The translations under genes were made by a program, and so were the position numbers. A stretch of 8,494 nt of DNA from DASQDN01 sp035630195 (GTDB lineage: Bacteria > Acidobacteriota > Terriglobia > Bryobacterales > Bryobacteraceae). A model generated the notes under the pieces. It worked only from the letters and a program-made list of their open reading frames with translations, did no database searches and had not been told where the DNA came from. The DNA is taken from contig DASQLD010000086.1 in assembly GCA_035630195.1 (NCBI GenBank), positions 1-8,494 of the forward strand, given 5' to 3'. This document shows positions 1 through 6,683 of this stretch, in pieces; position 1 is the stretch's first letter; each line of letters starts with the position of its first letter.

Positions 1-51
1 CACGGTAAGCGCGTGCGCTGGAACAACTCAACCAGGAAAGTAGAACTTTAG
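1..51 (+). CDS. C-terminal fragment of an upstream protein, possibly Gfo/Idh/MocA-type oxidoreductase (partial, 5' end outside window)
   Basis: The first plus-strand frame is open from the left edge and reads HGKRVRWNNSTRKVEL, then stops at TAG 49-51, immediately before the ATG of the next gene at 52. Seventeen codons are too few to prove a gene. The position supports one, because a stop that exactly abuts the next start, with the ribosome-binding site inside the tail, is typical of an operon. A Gly-Lys/Arg-x-x-x-Trp-Asp/Asn tail resembles the C-terminus of Gfo/Idh/MocA-family dehydrogenases, which often sit beside sugar isomerase/epimerase-type proteins. That family call is a guess from a short tail plus context. 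By chance, 16 open codons in one frame is unremarkable. Confidence 0.4.
   Translation, partial: HGKRVRWNNSTRKVEL
34..40 (+). promoter_or_regulatory. Probable ribosome binding site for the TIM-barrel gene
   Basis: The purine-rich AGGAAAG lies 11 bases before the ATG at 52. It is a reasonable but not perfect Shine-Dalgarno match with slightly long spacing, and it supports the start at 52. Confidence 0.5.
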
Positions 52-999
52 ATGTCGACATTCTCTCGCAGGGATCTCCTCTGGGGCGCAGGCGCCGCGG
101 CCGCTAACCGACCCGCTTACTCCGCCACGACGACGGGCCGCTCTGATATATGCGCGTTCTCGAAGCACTTCCAGTGGACGGACGTGCGCGGAGCAGCAGA
201 GACTGTACGTGATGTTGGATATGAGGCACTGGATCTCACTGTGCGGAAGGCGGGCCACGTTCTACCGGAGCGTGTGGAGGACGATCTTCCGAAGGCTGCA
301 GAAGCGATCAAGGGCGCAGGCGTGAAGCTGGCGATGATCACGACCGATATCGTCGATCCGAAGAGCCCGCATGCCGAAGCTGTTTTAAAAACGGCTGCTG
401 CGCTCGGATTGAAGCACTATCGTTGGGGCGGCTTCCGCTATGATCTGAAGCGAAGTTTGCCCGACCAGCTCGCCGAGTTCAAGCCTCGTGTTAAGGATCT
501 CGCCGCGCTGAATAAGCAGTATGGTCTGACGGCGATGTACCACACGCATTCCGGCGTCACGCAAGTCGGGGCGTCTATGTGGGACCTGTATCTTCTCTTG
601 AAGGATTTTGATACCGATTCGGTATCCGCCAACTACGATGTCGCGCACGCAACGGTCGAGGGAGGCTTCGGTGGATGGATCCACAGCGCGAGTCTGCTCC
701 TGCCTTACACCCGCGGCATCGCCATCAAAGACTTCAAGTGGATTCGCAACGAAAAAGGAGCTTGGGTTCCAGGCTGGTGTGCGCTCGGGGAAGGAATGGT
801 TGACTTCAAGAAGTTCTTTGCGATGTTGAAGCCTATCGGCTTTAGCGGTCCCTTGCAACTCCATATGGAGTATCCCGAGGTAGGAACGGCATCGGTCGGC
901 AAATCCGAGAGCAGCATCCCTAAGGACCAACTCATGGCGATTATGAAGCGAGACTTGACGAAGCTGAAGGAAATGCTGCGGGAGGCTTCTATCCTTTGA
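52..999 (+). CDS. Exported sugar phosphate isomerase/epimerase-like TIM-barrel protein
   Basis: This 315-residue protein resembles the xylose-isomerase-like/AP-endonuclease-2 TIM-barrel superfamily, whose members isomerise or epimerise sugars, inositols or related polyols, usually with a divalent metal. The N-terminus has a twin-arginine motif (SRRDLL, residues 5-10), then a short apolar Ala/Gly stretch and a possible cleavage site after YSA near residue 25. It therefore probably folds in the cytoplasm and is exported by Tat. Candidate metal and catalytic residues sit at barrel-strand ends: H164/H166 in MYHTHSG, D196 and H199 in NYDVAHA, K226-D227 in IAIKDFK, E247 in GEG, and H271/E273 in LHMEY. 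The length is slightly above a bare barrel because of the leader. The substrate cannot be read from sequence. An AGGAAAG site precedes the ATG, and a probable upstream gene ends directly at the start, so the gene is likely mid-operon. Its 3' end overlaps the convergent flavoprotein gene by 11 bp. The leader's apolar core is interrupted by Asn-Arg-Pro (19-21), which is unusual. Confidence 0.85.
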   Translation: MSTFSRRDLLWGAGAAAANRPAYSATTTGRSDICAFSKHFQWTDVRGAAETVRDVGYEALDLTVRKAGHVLPERVEDDLPKAAEAIKGAGVKLAMITTDIVDPKSPHAEAVLKTAAALGLKHYRWGGFRYDLKRSLPDQLAEFKPRVKDLAALNKQYGLTAMYHTHSGVTQVGASMWDLYLLLKDFDTDSVSANYDVAHATVEGGFGGWIHSASLLLPYTRGIAIKDFKWIRNEKGAWVPGWCALGEGMVDFKKFFAMLKPIGFSGPLQLHMEYPEVGTASVGKSESSIPKDQLMAIMKRDLTKLKEMLREASIL

Positions 1000-2293
1000 G
1001 GAGGCGTTTGAGAAGGTTGGTCGCTGCCCTCTCTCCGCTTAGGAACGACCCATCGGTCCAGTGATTCTCCCAGTCACCATAGCGTCCGGCAGCGTGGACA
1101 CCGGCGGCTTGAAGAAACTCTCGGACGCGGGCGACTGCGGCGCGTCTGTTGTGATCGTAGATTATGTTGGCGAACTCGACATCACGCACGTCGACATTGA
1201 GAATCAATGAGCCTGCGGGAATCATACCCACACGGAGAAGATCTTCGACACATTGCGCAGCCACGTTGCTGTGGAGAGGGCGAAATCGCGAATGTACGAT
1301 TTCAGCCTGCAAGGAACATTGGCCGGGCGGCACATTGAGGCGCGACATTCTATGGGGAAGGTGGACACGAGAACACACAATGTCTCCCTCGTAGAAGTAG
1401 GCCCAGGGCGCTTGGATCGGGAGATCTGGAACGTCGAGCATAATACTCACCAGCAGATGCGATGTCCATGCCAGTTCGGCCGCTGCGGCTCGAACTTCTT
1501 CAGGCGTATCGCGAATACTCTCGATTAACTGCGGCAGAGGCATCGTCGACACGAGCACATCGTATGTGTCGGTTGTGTCATCGGCAAAACGGACAGTCTT
1601 CTCTTTCGAATTGATTTCGGTCACTCGATAGCCGGTGCGAACCATTGGAGCCAGCTTCGTTCGAAGGTCTTTGGTGAACGCCGCAAATCCGCCCTCGGCA
1701 GGGTAGCGGAAATGACTCGCATGATAGAAGTCGTCGCCGCGAATTCCGATCGTGCCGTCGACGACTTGGTCTATATCGGGAGCATAGACTCGTGGACCAA
1801 TCCACTCCGTCGATAGCTGCTCCAGTTCGACCGTCCAGTACTTTCGGATGTAGGGCCGTTGGAAGACTTCCGTTATGCGGTCGCCGAGGTTGGCATAACA
1901 CCAGTCGGCAAAGTTCTCATGATGGCGGGTATGGCCATTCTGCTGCGCGCGAACCAGATCTACAAGACACTCCGAGCGAAGGGCTTCATCTTCAATGTCG
2001 ATCAGATTGCATTGAACAGGATGCTGAATCGTGCCGCCACGAAAATGGCACACGGGAGCGCCGGTGTATGTATGAATCCGGCCAGCCGAGCGGTTGAACA
2101 TCTCGGCAATCCGATCATCGTGTGTAAATGATACGTGAGGGCCGGTATCGAACGTGAATCCATTAATGTGGAAAGAAGCGGCTTTACCCCCGGCGTGCGG
2201 CTGAGCCTCGTATAAGACGACGTCAACTTTCCGGGCAAGTTCATTCGCAGCAGCCAGACCAGCAAGACCCGCACCGATAACGATGACTCTCAA
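989..2293 (-). CDS. FAD-dependent oxidoreductase, amine-oxidase / UDP-galactopyranose-mutase-like
   Basis: This is a flavoprotein of 434 residues. It opens directly with the dinucleotide-binding strand: GAGLAG at residues 7-12, the ribose-binding acid E29 at the end of the second strand (LYEA), then GG at 35-36. A C-terminal FAD-contact motif runs over residues 406-424 (GDWENHWTDGSF, then LSGERAA). This pattern is shared by protoporphyrinogen oxidases, phytoene desaturases, amine oxidases and UDP-galactopyranose-mutase-like proteins; the exact reaction is not readable. There is no signal peptide or clear membrane span, so it is probably cytoplasmic. I place the start at TTG 2293, which overlaps the upstream ABC-F stop codon by four bases (TTGA). 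An ATG at 2329 would add 12 residues (MGTGVCGDRSGR) ahead of the Rossmann strand. That stretch also encodes the end of the ABC-F protein in another frame and has no family counterpart I recognise. It is the last gene of the minus-strand set and probably translationally coupled. Its stop lies inside the convergent TIM-barrel gene. Confidence 0.85.
   Translation of the reverse strand: MRVIVIGAGLAGLAAANELARKVDVVLYEAQPHAGGKAASFHINGFTFDTGPHVSFTHDDRIAEMFNRSAGRIHTYTGAPVCHFRGGTIQHPVQCNLIDIEDEALRSECLVDLVRAQQNGHTRHHENFADWCYANLGDRITEVFQRPYIRKYWTVELEQLSTEWIGPRVYAPDIDQVVDGTIGIRGDDFYHASHFRYPAEGGFAAFTKDLRTKLAPMVRTGYRVTEINSKEKTVRFADDTTDTYDVLVSTMPLPQLIESIRDTPEEVRAAAAELAWTSHLLVSIMLDVPDLPIQAPWAYFYEGDIVCSRVHLPHRMSRLNVPPGQCSLQAEIVHSRFRPLHSNVAAQCVEDLLRVGMIPAGSLILNVDVRDVEFANIIYDHNRRAAVARVREFLQAAGVHAAGRYGDWENHWTDGSFLSGERAATNLLKRLLKG
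2290..2293 (-). other. TTGA stop/start overlap between ABC-F and flavoprotein genes
   Basis: Read on the minus strand, the four bases TTGA hold a TTG start (2293-2291) and the TGA stop of the ABC-F gene (2292-2290). This is the TTG equivalent of the common ATGA overlap and implies translational coupling. A GGAG about 14 bases upstream is the only Shine-Dalgarno-like sequence, and it is poorly spaced, which fits re-initiation by terminating ribosomes. Confidence 0.6.
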
Positions 2294-4209
2294 CCGGCCG
2301 CTTCGATCTCCGCAGACACCTGTTCCCATTCAGACATCAAGGCTTCCAGAGACGTACGCTTTGCATCGAGAAGGTTTGTCACTCGTAATGTCTCATCGGT
2401 ACTCTTGAACTCTGCCAGATCATTCTCGAGTTGCGCAATCTGCGCTTCGTGCCCCGCGATCTGCGATTCCAAGGCAGTACACCGGTCTTTCAGCTTCTGC
2501 ACCTTCATCGGATTGATGCGCTTTGCCTGCTTGTCCGTAGCCTGCTCCATAGGAGCGGATGTTCCGTTCACCAGCGCGTCCACAGGCGTAGGAATATCCA
2601 ATGGCTTGCCCGCTTTACGCCAGAGATAATCCTCGTAGTTCCCGGGGAAGATGCGCACTTCACCGTCTTCGATTTCAAATACGCGCGTTGCAAGTTTGTC
2701 GATGAAGTAACGGTCGTGCGATACGAAAACAACGGTACCGGTGAAGTCGGCCATTGCCTCTAGCAGCACGTCCTTCGCGCGCATGTCGAGGTGGTTGGTG
2801 GGCTCATCGAGAAGAAGGAAGTTCGAAGGCGACAGCAACATCTTCGCCAAAGCGTATCGATTGCGCTCACCGCCAGACAACACGCCGATGCGCTTGAATA
2901 CGTCGTCCTCGCTAAACAGGAAGCATCCAAGAAGCGTGCGTAATTCCGTCGTTGTCTTTCGAGGCGCATCATTCGAGAGATCGTCGAGCATGCGAGCATC
3001 GGTATCAAGCTCCTTGTACTGATCCTGCGCAAAGTAATCGACCTCGACGTTGTGACCAAGCTTGTATTCACCCGACGTCAGCGGCTCGGCTCCGGACAGC
3101 AGCTTAATGAGGGTCGACTTCCCTGCTCCGTTTACGCCAACCAGCGCGATCCGGTCTCCCCGCTCGATCACGAAATTAGCTTTCGAAAAAACGTGCTTGG
3201 GACCATAGTACTTGGCCACGTTTTGAAACTCGGCTACAATTCGACCGCTCGGCTTGGGCTGGGGAAAAGAGAAGTGAATCGTCTGCTCGTCTGGCGGGAT
3301 CTCGATGCGCTCGATTTTTTCGAGTTCCTTAATCCGGCTCTGTACTTGCTTTGCTTTCGTGGCCTGTGCACGGAAACGATTGATGAACGCTTCGAGTTGC
3401 TCGATCTTCTCGCGCTGATTTTTGTACGCAGCTTCGAGTTGCGCTTTTCGTTCGGTCTTCTGCGCCAGAAACTTTTCATAGTTCCCGGAGTAAAAATAGA
3501 CCCGCTTGTTCCAGAGCTCGGCCGTCTTCTGGACCGTCACATCGAGGAAGTAGCGATCGTGCGAGATCAGGACATAGGCGAACGGATAACTAGTGAGATA
3601 TTCCTCCAGCCAGTTGCGCGCTTCGAGATCTAGGTGGTTCGTCGGCTCGTCGAGCAGCAATAGATTGGGCTGTTCCAGCAGGAGCTTTGCCAGCGCAATG
3701 CGCATTTGCCAGCCGCCCGAGAACTCTTCCGTACGGCGCGCCCAATCTTCTTTCCGAAAGCCGAGGCCATTCAGCACAGTACCCACCTTGGCCTCGGTCG
3801 TGTATCCGTCGCGCGCCCGAAATTCGCTATCGAGCCGGTGAAAGCGATCTGCCACCCTGCTGTATTCCTCACTGGCGGGATCGATCTCGCCCATCCTGTG
3901 AGTCAGGAACTCCAACTCGACTTCAATATCTCGCAGATTGGCAAAAACCCCCATGCATTCCTGGAATACGCTCTTGCCGGATAGGGTCAAGCCATCCTGC
4001 GGAAGATATCCAGCCGAAACGCCCTTGCCGATCGTGAGCGATCCGTAATCGAGGGATTCCATTCCGCCAAGCACTTTGAGAAGCGTCGACTTCCCTGTGC
4101 CGTTCGCGCCGACGAGACCAACACGGTCCTTCGGCGTGATCATCCAGTCCAGATCTTCGAACAGGAGTTTATGTCCGAAGCGTTTACCAGCGCCACTAAA
4201 CTGAATCAT
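2290..4209 (-). CDS. ABC-F family ATP-binding protein (Uup/YheS-like)
   Basis: This soluble protein of 639 residues carries two tandem ABC ATPase domains and no membrane segment, the hallmark of ABC-F translation factors. These bind the ribosomal E site and relieve stalled or difficult translation; some confer antibiotic resistance. Domain 1 has Walker A GANGTGKST (34-42), Q-loop Q71, signature FSGGWQ (163-168) and Walker B LLLLDEP with E188, followed by TNHLD. Domain 2 has Walker A GVNGAGKST (358-366), signature LSGGE (444-448) and Walker B with E469, again followed by TNHLD. A charged, Lys/Arg/Gln-rich interdomain linker spans about 243-305 and would be the P-site tRNA interaction motif. 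A short arm is inserted at about 88-135. Residues 566-639 look like a C-terminal coiled coil, as in Uup and YheS, which are similar in length (about 635). All catalytic residues are intact. The ATG overlaps the upstream amidohydrolase stop by one base. A resistance role is possible but nothing here favours it over a housekeeping one. Confidence 0.95.
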   Translation of the reverse strand: MIQFSGAGKRFGHKLLFEDLDWMITPKDRVGLVGANGTGKSTLLKVLGGMESLDYGSLTIGKGVSAGYLPQDGLTLSGKSVFQECMGVFANLRDIEVELEFLTHRMGEIDPASEEYSRVADRFHRLDSEFRARDGYTTEAKVGTVLNGLGFRKEDWARRTEEFSGGWQMRIALAKLLLEQPNLLLLDEPTNHLDLEARNWLEEYLTSYPFAYVLISHDRYFLDVTVQKTAELWNKRVYFYSGNYEKFLAQKTERKAQLEAAYKNQREKIEQLEAFINRFRAQATKAKQVQSRIKELEKIERIEIPPDEQTIHFSFPQPKPSGRIVAEFQNVAKYYGPKHVFSKANFVIERGDRIALVGVNGAGKSTLIKLLSGAEPLTSGEYKLGHNVEVDYFAQDQYKELDTDARMLDDLSNDAPRKTTTELRTLLGCFLFSEDDVFKRIGVLSGGERNRYALAKMLLSPSNFLLLDEPTNHLDMRAKDVLLEAMADFTGTVVFVSHDRYFIDKLATRVFEIEDGEVRIFPGNYEDYLWRKAGKPLDIPTPVDALVNGTSAPMEQATDKQAKRINPMKVQKLKDRCTALESQIAGHEAQIAQLENDLAEFKSTDETLRVTNLLDAKRTSLEALMSEWEQVSAEIEAAG

Positions 4210-4211
4210 TA
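4207..4211 (-). other. TAATG stop/start overlap between amidohydrolase and ABC-F genes
   Basis: On the minus strand the amidohydrolase TAA (4211-4209) shares its last A with the ATG (4209-4207) of the ABC-F gene. The one-base overlap fixes the ABC-F start and suggests coupled translation. No strong Shine-Dalgarno sequence is visible just upstream. Confidence 0.7.
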
Positions 4212-5765
4212 CTGCAGTCGGACCGCCTTGCCTGCGCGAATATCGGTAGGTTTACTGTTTTCTACTGCAATCTTGCCGTTAACGATCACGAAGTCGAAGC
4301 CTTCGGAATACTGGTGTGGAGCTGCAAAAGTTGCCTTATCCGCAACCACGCTGGGATCGAAAAGCACCAGATCGGCAGCCATGTCGGCACGAATGAGCCC
4401 GCGCTCCTTCAATCCGAATGTGCGCGCCGGCAACGATGTCATGCGTCTGATCGCGTCCTCGAGCGTAAGCACGTTCTTCTCTCTCACGAATCGCGCGAGG
4501 ACGCGTGCATTTGTCCCGTAAGAGCGCGGGTGCGGCTGTCCGATTCCAAACTCGCGAATTCCGCCATCGCTCGCAAACGCGGTGTTTGGGTAACGCATGA
4601 TCCGTTCAACATCTTCGTCGCCCATTGAGTGGTAGACCATCTGTGCCCCGCCCTTCGCGATGATCTCGAGTATTGTGTCGATCTCGCCCCTCAAGGTTTT
4701 GGGTTTGCCTTTCATGGCCGCGATTTCGCTGATCGTTTTGCCCTCGTAGGAACGATCCGGCTCGAAGCCTGCGACTGTCGCGTACGAATAGTCCTTTTGA
4801 CCGATTCCGCTCAACTTCGTTTGCATTTCATCGATGATTCGCGCTTTGCTCGAGGGATCGGCCAGACGCTTCCGAGTCGCATCCGGGCCATCGGCGAGAG
4901 CCCAACTTGGCAGCGTGATGCCGAGATTGGTGCTGGAACGATCATACGGATACTGATCAACAACCACATCGACTCCCTCACGACGGTACTTTTCCACTAG
5001 CGCGAGCGACTCCGTGCTATTGCCCCATAGACCTTTGTTGTCGATTTTGAAGTGCGACAACTGCACCGGTACGCCCGCGGCCTTACCCGCCGTGACGGCC
5101 TCCTCGATCGCCTGCAAAACCTTCGATCCTTCATCGCGCATGTGGCTGGCGTAGACACCACCATGTTTGCCGGCCGCCTTCGCAAGCGCGACGACCTCTT
5201 CGGTGTTCGAGTAGGTTCCCGGAAGATAGATCAGTCCAGTCGAAAACCCAACCGCTCCATCACGCATGCCCTGTTCCACAAGAGCTTGCATTTTCTGGAT
5301 CTCATCATGCGTCGCCAAGCGGTTCGCCGATCCCATCACCTGGCGTCGAACCGAATTGTGGCCTATCAGCGTTCCAACATTCAGTCCCAGCCCCAGCTTT
5401 TCGATCTTGGGGAACCACTCTTTAAGATTGACTTCGGACCCGCCACAGTTTCCAGTAATCACGGTGGTTACGCCATCGAGAATGTAATTGTCTCCGCGTG
5501 GAACTTTCTCTACTGCGCCTTCAATATGCGTGTGGACATCGATGAACCCGGGAGCAAGGACGCGTCCTGCCGCATCGATGACGCGAAAGCCAGAACGGTC
5601 AGTCAGTCTGCCAATGTCGACAATCCGTCCATCGCGAACGCCGACATCGGCGCGGAACCACGGATTACCGGAGCCGTCGATTACCCGAGCGTTGCGGATC
5701 AGGATATCGTAATCCGCTGCGGTCGCACTCGCCACCAAGAGGCAGAAGAGTAAAGAGCGAAGCAT
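4209..5765 (-). CDS. Exported N-acyl-D-amino-acid deacylase-like amidohydrolase
   Basis: This 518-residue protein belongs to the D-aminoacylase branch of the metal-dependent amidohydrolases, which cleave N-acyl-D-amino acids to a carboxylate and a free D-amino acid. Residues 1-16 form a Sec-type signal peptide (apolar LLFCLLVA core, likely cut after ATA), so it should act in the periplasm or outside. C8 does not sit in a lipobox. A small beta domain (DILIRNARVIDGSG) leads into the barrel. Expected metal and catalytic residues are present: H78 and H80 in DVHTH, C107 in GNCGG (the bridging Cys typical of this branch), H208 in SHMRDEG, H238 in LSHFK, and D400 in ASDGG. PHPRSYGT (411-418) is also typical. 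The C-terminal segment (ADLVLFDP, then FVIVNGK) returns to the beta domain. Length matches the family (about 480-540). Acyl-chain and amino-acid preference cannot be told; a dipeptidase or other related amidohydrolase is a less likely alternative. The gene starts 27 bp after accD and runs into the ABC-F gene by one base. The ribosome-binding site is weak (GAAG). Confidence 0.88.
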   Translation of the reverse strand: MLRSLLFCLLVASATAADYDILIRNARVIDGSGNPWFRADVGVRDGRIVDIGRLTDRSGFRVIDAAGRVLAPGFIDVHTHIEGAVEKVPRGDNYILDGVTTVITGNCGGSEVNLKEWFPKIEKLGLGLNVGTLIGHNSVRRQVMGSANRLATHDEIQKMQALVEQGMRDGAVGFSTGLIYLPGTYSNTEEVVALAKAAGKHGGVYASHMRDEGSKVLQAIEEAVTAGKAAGVPVQLSHFKIDNKGLWGNSTESLALVEKYRREGVDVVVDQYPYDRSSTNLGITLPSWALADGPDATRKRLADPSSKARIIDEMQTKLSGIGQKDYSYATVAGFEPDRSYEGKTISEIAAMKGKPKTLRGEIDTILEIIAKGGAQMVYHSMGDEDVERIMRYPNTAFASDGGIREFGIGQPHPRSYGTNARVLARFVREKNVLTLEDAIRRMTSLPARTFGLKERGLIRADMAADLVLFDPSVVADKATFAAPHQYSEGFDFVIVNGKIAVENSKPTDIRAGKAVRLQ

Positions 5766-5773
5766 TTATCTTC

Positions 5774-5799
5774 ATTCTGTCAGACGATTTTGTCAGACG
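5774..5799 (-). repeat. Two-copy 13-bp tandem repeat across the accD stop codon
   Basis: Read on the minus strand, CGTCTGACAAAAT (5799-5787) is followed directly by CGTCTGACAGAAT (5786-5774), matching at 12 of 13 positions. The first copy contains the accD TGA stop; the second fills most of the 27-bp gap before the amidohydrolase start. It looks like a short slippage duplication. It is not palindromic, so a hairpin or dimeric operator is not indicated, although a directly repeated protein site cannot be excluded. Confidence 0.75.
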
Positions 5800-6641
5800 C
5801 AGAAGAACGCGAGGGCTTTGGACAAATATTCCTTCATCTCGGTGCGCTTAACGACATCGTCCAGGAAGCCGTGCTGCAGGAGGAACTCACTTCGCTGGAA
5901 TCCTTCCGGGAGCTTTTGTCGGATGGTCTGCTCGATTACGCGCGGTCCAGCAAATCCAATCAAGGCGCCGGGTTCTGCGATATTCAAGTCGCCGAGCATC
6001 GCGAAGCTTGCCGTGACGCCGCCGGTTGTCGGGTCGGTCAAAACGCTGACGTAGGGCACACCTGCCTCGTCCAGGCGCATCAGGGCCGCGCTGATTTTGG
6101 CGAGTTGCATCAGGCTTATCGCGCCCTCTTGCATACGCGCGCCCCCGGAGGCCGAGATGATGATAATCGGAGCCTTATGAGCGATCGCGCGTTCGATTGC
6201 CCGCGTGATTTTCTCTCCAACTACCGCGCCCATACTGCCGCCGATGAACTTCAACTCCAGCGCGCAAATGTAGACTCTGCGCCCGTTCAGAAGTCCGCCG
6301 GCCGAAACGATAGCATCGGGTAGGGCGGTAGCTTCCTTCATCCCTGCGAGCCGATCCTTGTATGGCTTCGAATCGCAGAACTTGAGGGGGTCGGTCGAGG
6401 TCATCGACTGGTCGAACTCCTCGTACTGACCGTCGTCGAAGAGCAGTTTCAGGCGAGTAACGGCATCAATTCGAAAGTGGTAGGAGCACTTGGGACAGAC
6501 CTGCATCCCTTCTTCAAGCGTTTTGCGCCAGATGATCTCGCCGCAGCCGTCGCACTTGATCCACAAGCCTTCGGTTCGCACATGGCGGGTGGTGTCGTCA
6601 GTGGGCTCGATTGACTGTTTGTCCCGTTTCCACCAAGTCAT
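5793..6641 (-). CDS. accD: Acetyl-CoA carboxylase carboxyltransferase subunit beta
   Basis: AccD, the beta subunit of the carboxyltransferase of acetyl-CoA carboxylase, works with AccA to move a carboxyl group from biotin-BCCP to acetyl-CoA. This makes malonyl-CoA, the first committed step of fatty-acid synthesis, in the cytoplasm. The 282-residue length is usual for the family. The four-cysteine zinc ribbon is complete: C30-x2-C33-x15-C49-x2-C52. The crotonase-type fold follows, with GGSMG at 134-138, oxyanion-hole glycines in ASGGARMQEG (164-173) and TTGG at 205-208; FAGPRVIEQTI (230-240) is characteristic of AccD. The start MTWWKR matches the usual short basic/aromatic N-terminus, though the Shine-Dalgarno sequence is weak. 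accA is not adjacent; in many bacteria it lies elsewhere, and folC, a common downstream neighbour of accD, is replaced here by an amidohydrolase gene. The gene lies 42 bp after the acyl-ligase/acyltransferase fusion, which makes sense as a lipid-synthesis pairing. Confidence 0.97.
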   Translation of the reverse strand: MTWWKRDKQSIEPTDDTTRHVRTEGLWIKCDGCGEIIWRKTLEEGMQVCPKCSYHFRIDAVTRLKLLFDDGQYEEFDQSMTSTDPLKFCDSKPYKDRLAGMKEATALPDAIVSAGGLLNGRRVYICALELKFIGGSMGAVVGEKITRAIERAIAHKAPIIIISASGGARMQEGAISLMQLAKISAALMRLDEAGVPYVSVLTDPTTGGVTASFAMLGDLNIAEPGALIGFAGPRVIEQTIRQKLPEGFQRSEFLLQHGFLDDVVKRTEMKEYLSKALAFFCV

Positions 6642-6654
6642 GATTGTCGGCTCA

Positions 6655-6681
6655 ATTGACTACGGTATCACGAGAGTCAAT
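6655..6681. repeat. 7-bp inverted repeat in the gap before accD
   Basis: ATTGACT (6655-6661) and AGTCAAT (6675-6681) are perfect inverted copies separated by 13 bp, within the 42-bp gap between the fusion gene and accD. There is no T-run after it on the minus strand, so it is not a convincing rho-independent terminator. The stem is AT-rich and short; a protein-binding site or a weak leader hairpin is possible, and so is chance. The arm also lies in a partly repeated segment: AGTCAATTGAGCC here resembles AGTCAATCGAGCC inside the start of accD (about 6604-6616). Confidence 0.4.
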
Positions 6682-6683
6682 CA

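Noticed and set aside
385..930. 181-codon minus-strand open frame opposite the TIM-barrel gene
   Set aside because: Codon-aligned shadow of a plus-strand gene that has its own leader, ribosome-binding site and barrel motifs.
3052..3633. 193-codon plus-strand open frame opposite the ABC-F gene
   Set aside because: Codon-aligned shadow of the ABC-F coding sequence; no ribosome-binding site or family motif.
5052..5753. 233-codon plus-strand open frame opposite the amidohydrolase
   Set aside because: Same codon-aligned antisense effect; the minus-strand gene has intact catalytic motifs throughout and the antisense product resembles nothing known to me.
4209..5765. Lipoprotein signal in the amidohydrolase (Cys at residue 8)
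   Set aside because: The residue before the Cys is Phe and the Cys lies inside the apolar core, so the lipobox pattern is not met. An ordinary Sec signal with a cut after ATA fits better.
5790..6323. 177-codon plus-strand open frame opposite accD
   Set aside because: Antisense shadow of an unambiguous accD.
6655..6681. Rho-independent terminator between the fusion gene and accD
   Set aside because: The stem is only 7 bp and AT-rich, the loop is 13 bases and no T-run follows on the minus strand.
6642..6683. Possible sigma-70 promoter in the gap before accD (TTGACT as a -35 box on the minus strand)
   Set aside because: At 16-18 bp spacing there is no acceptable -10 box (best is AATTGA, two of six matches). 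The TTGACT is better described as an arm of the inverted repeat.
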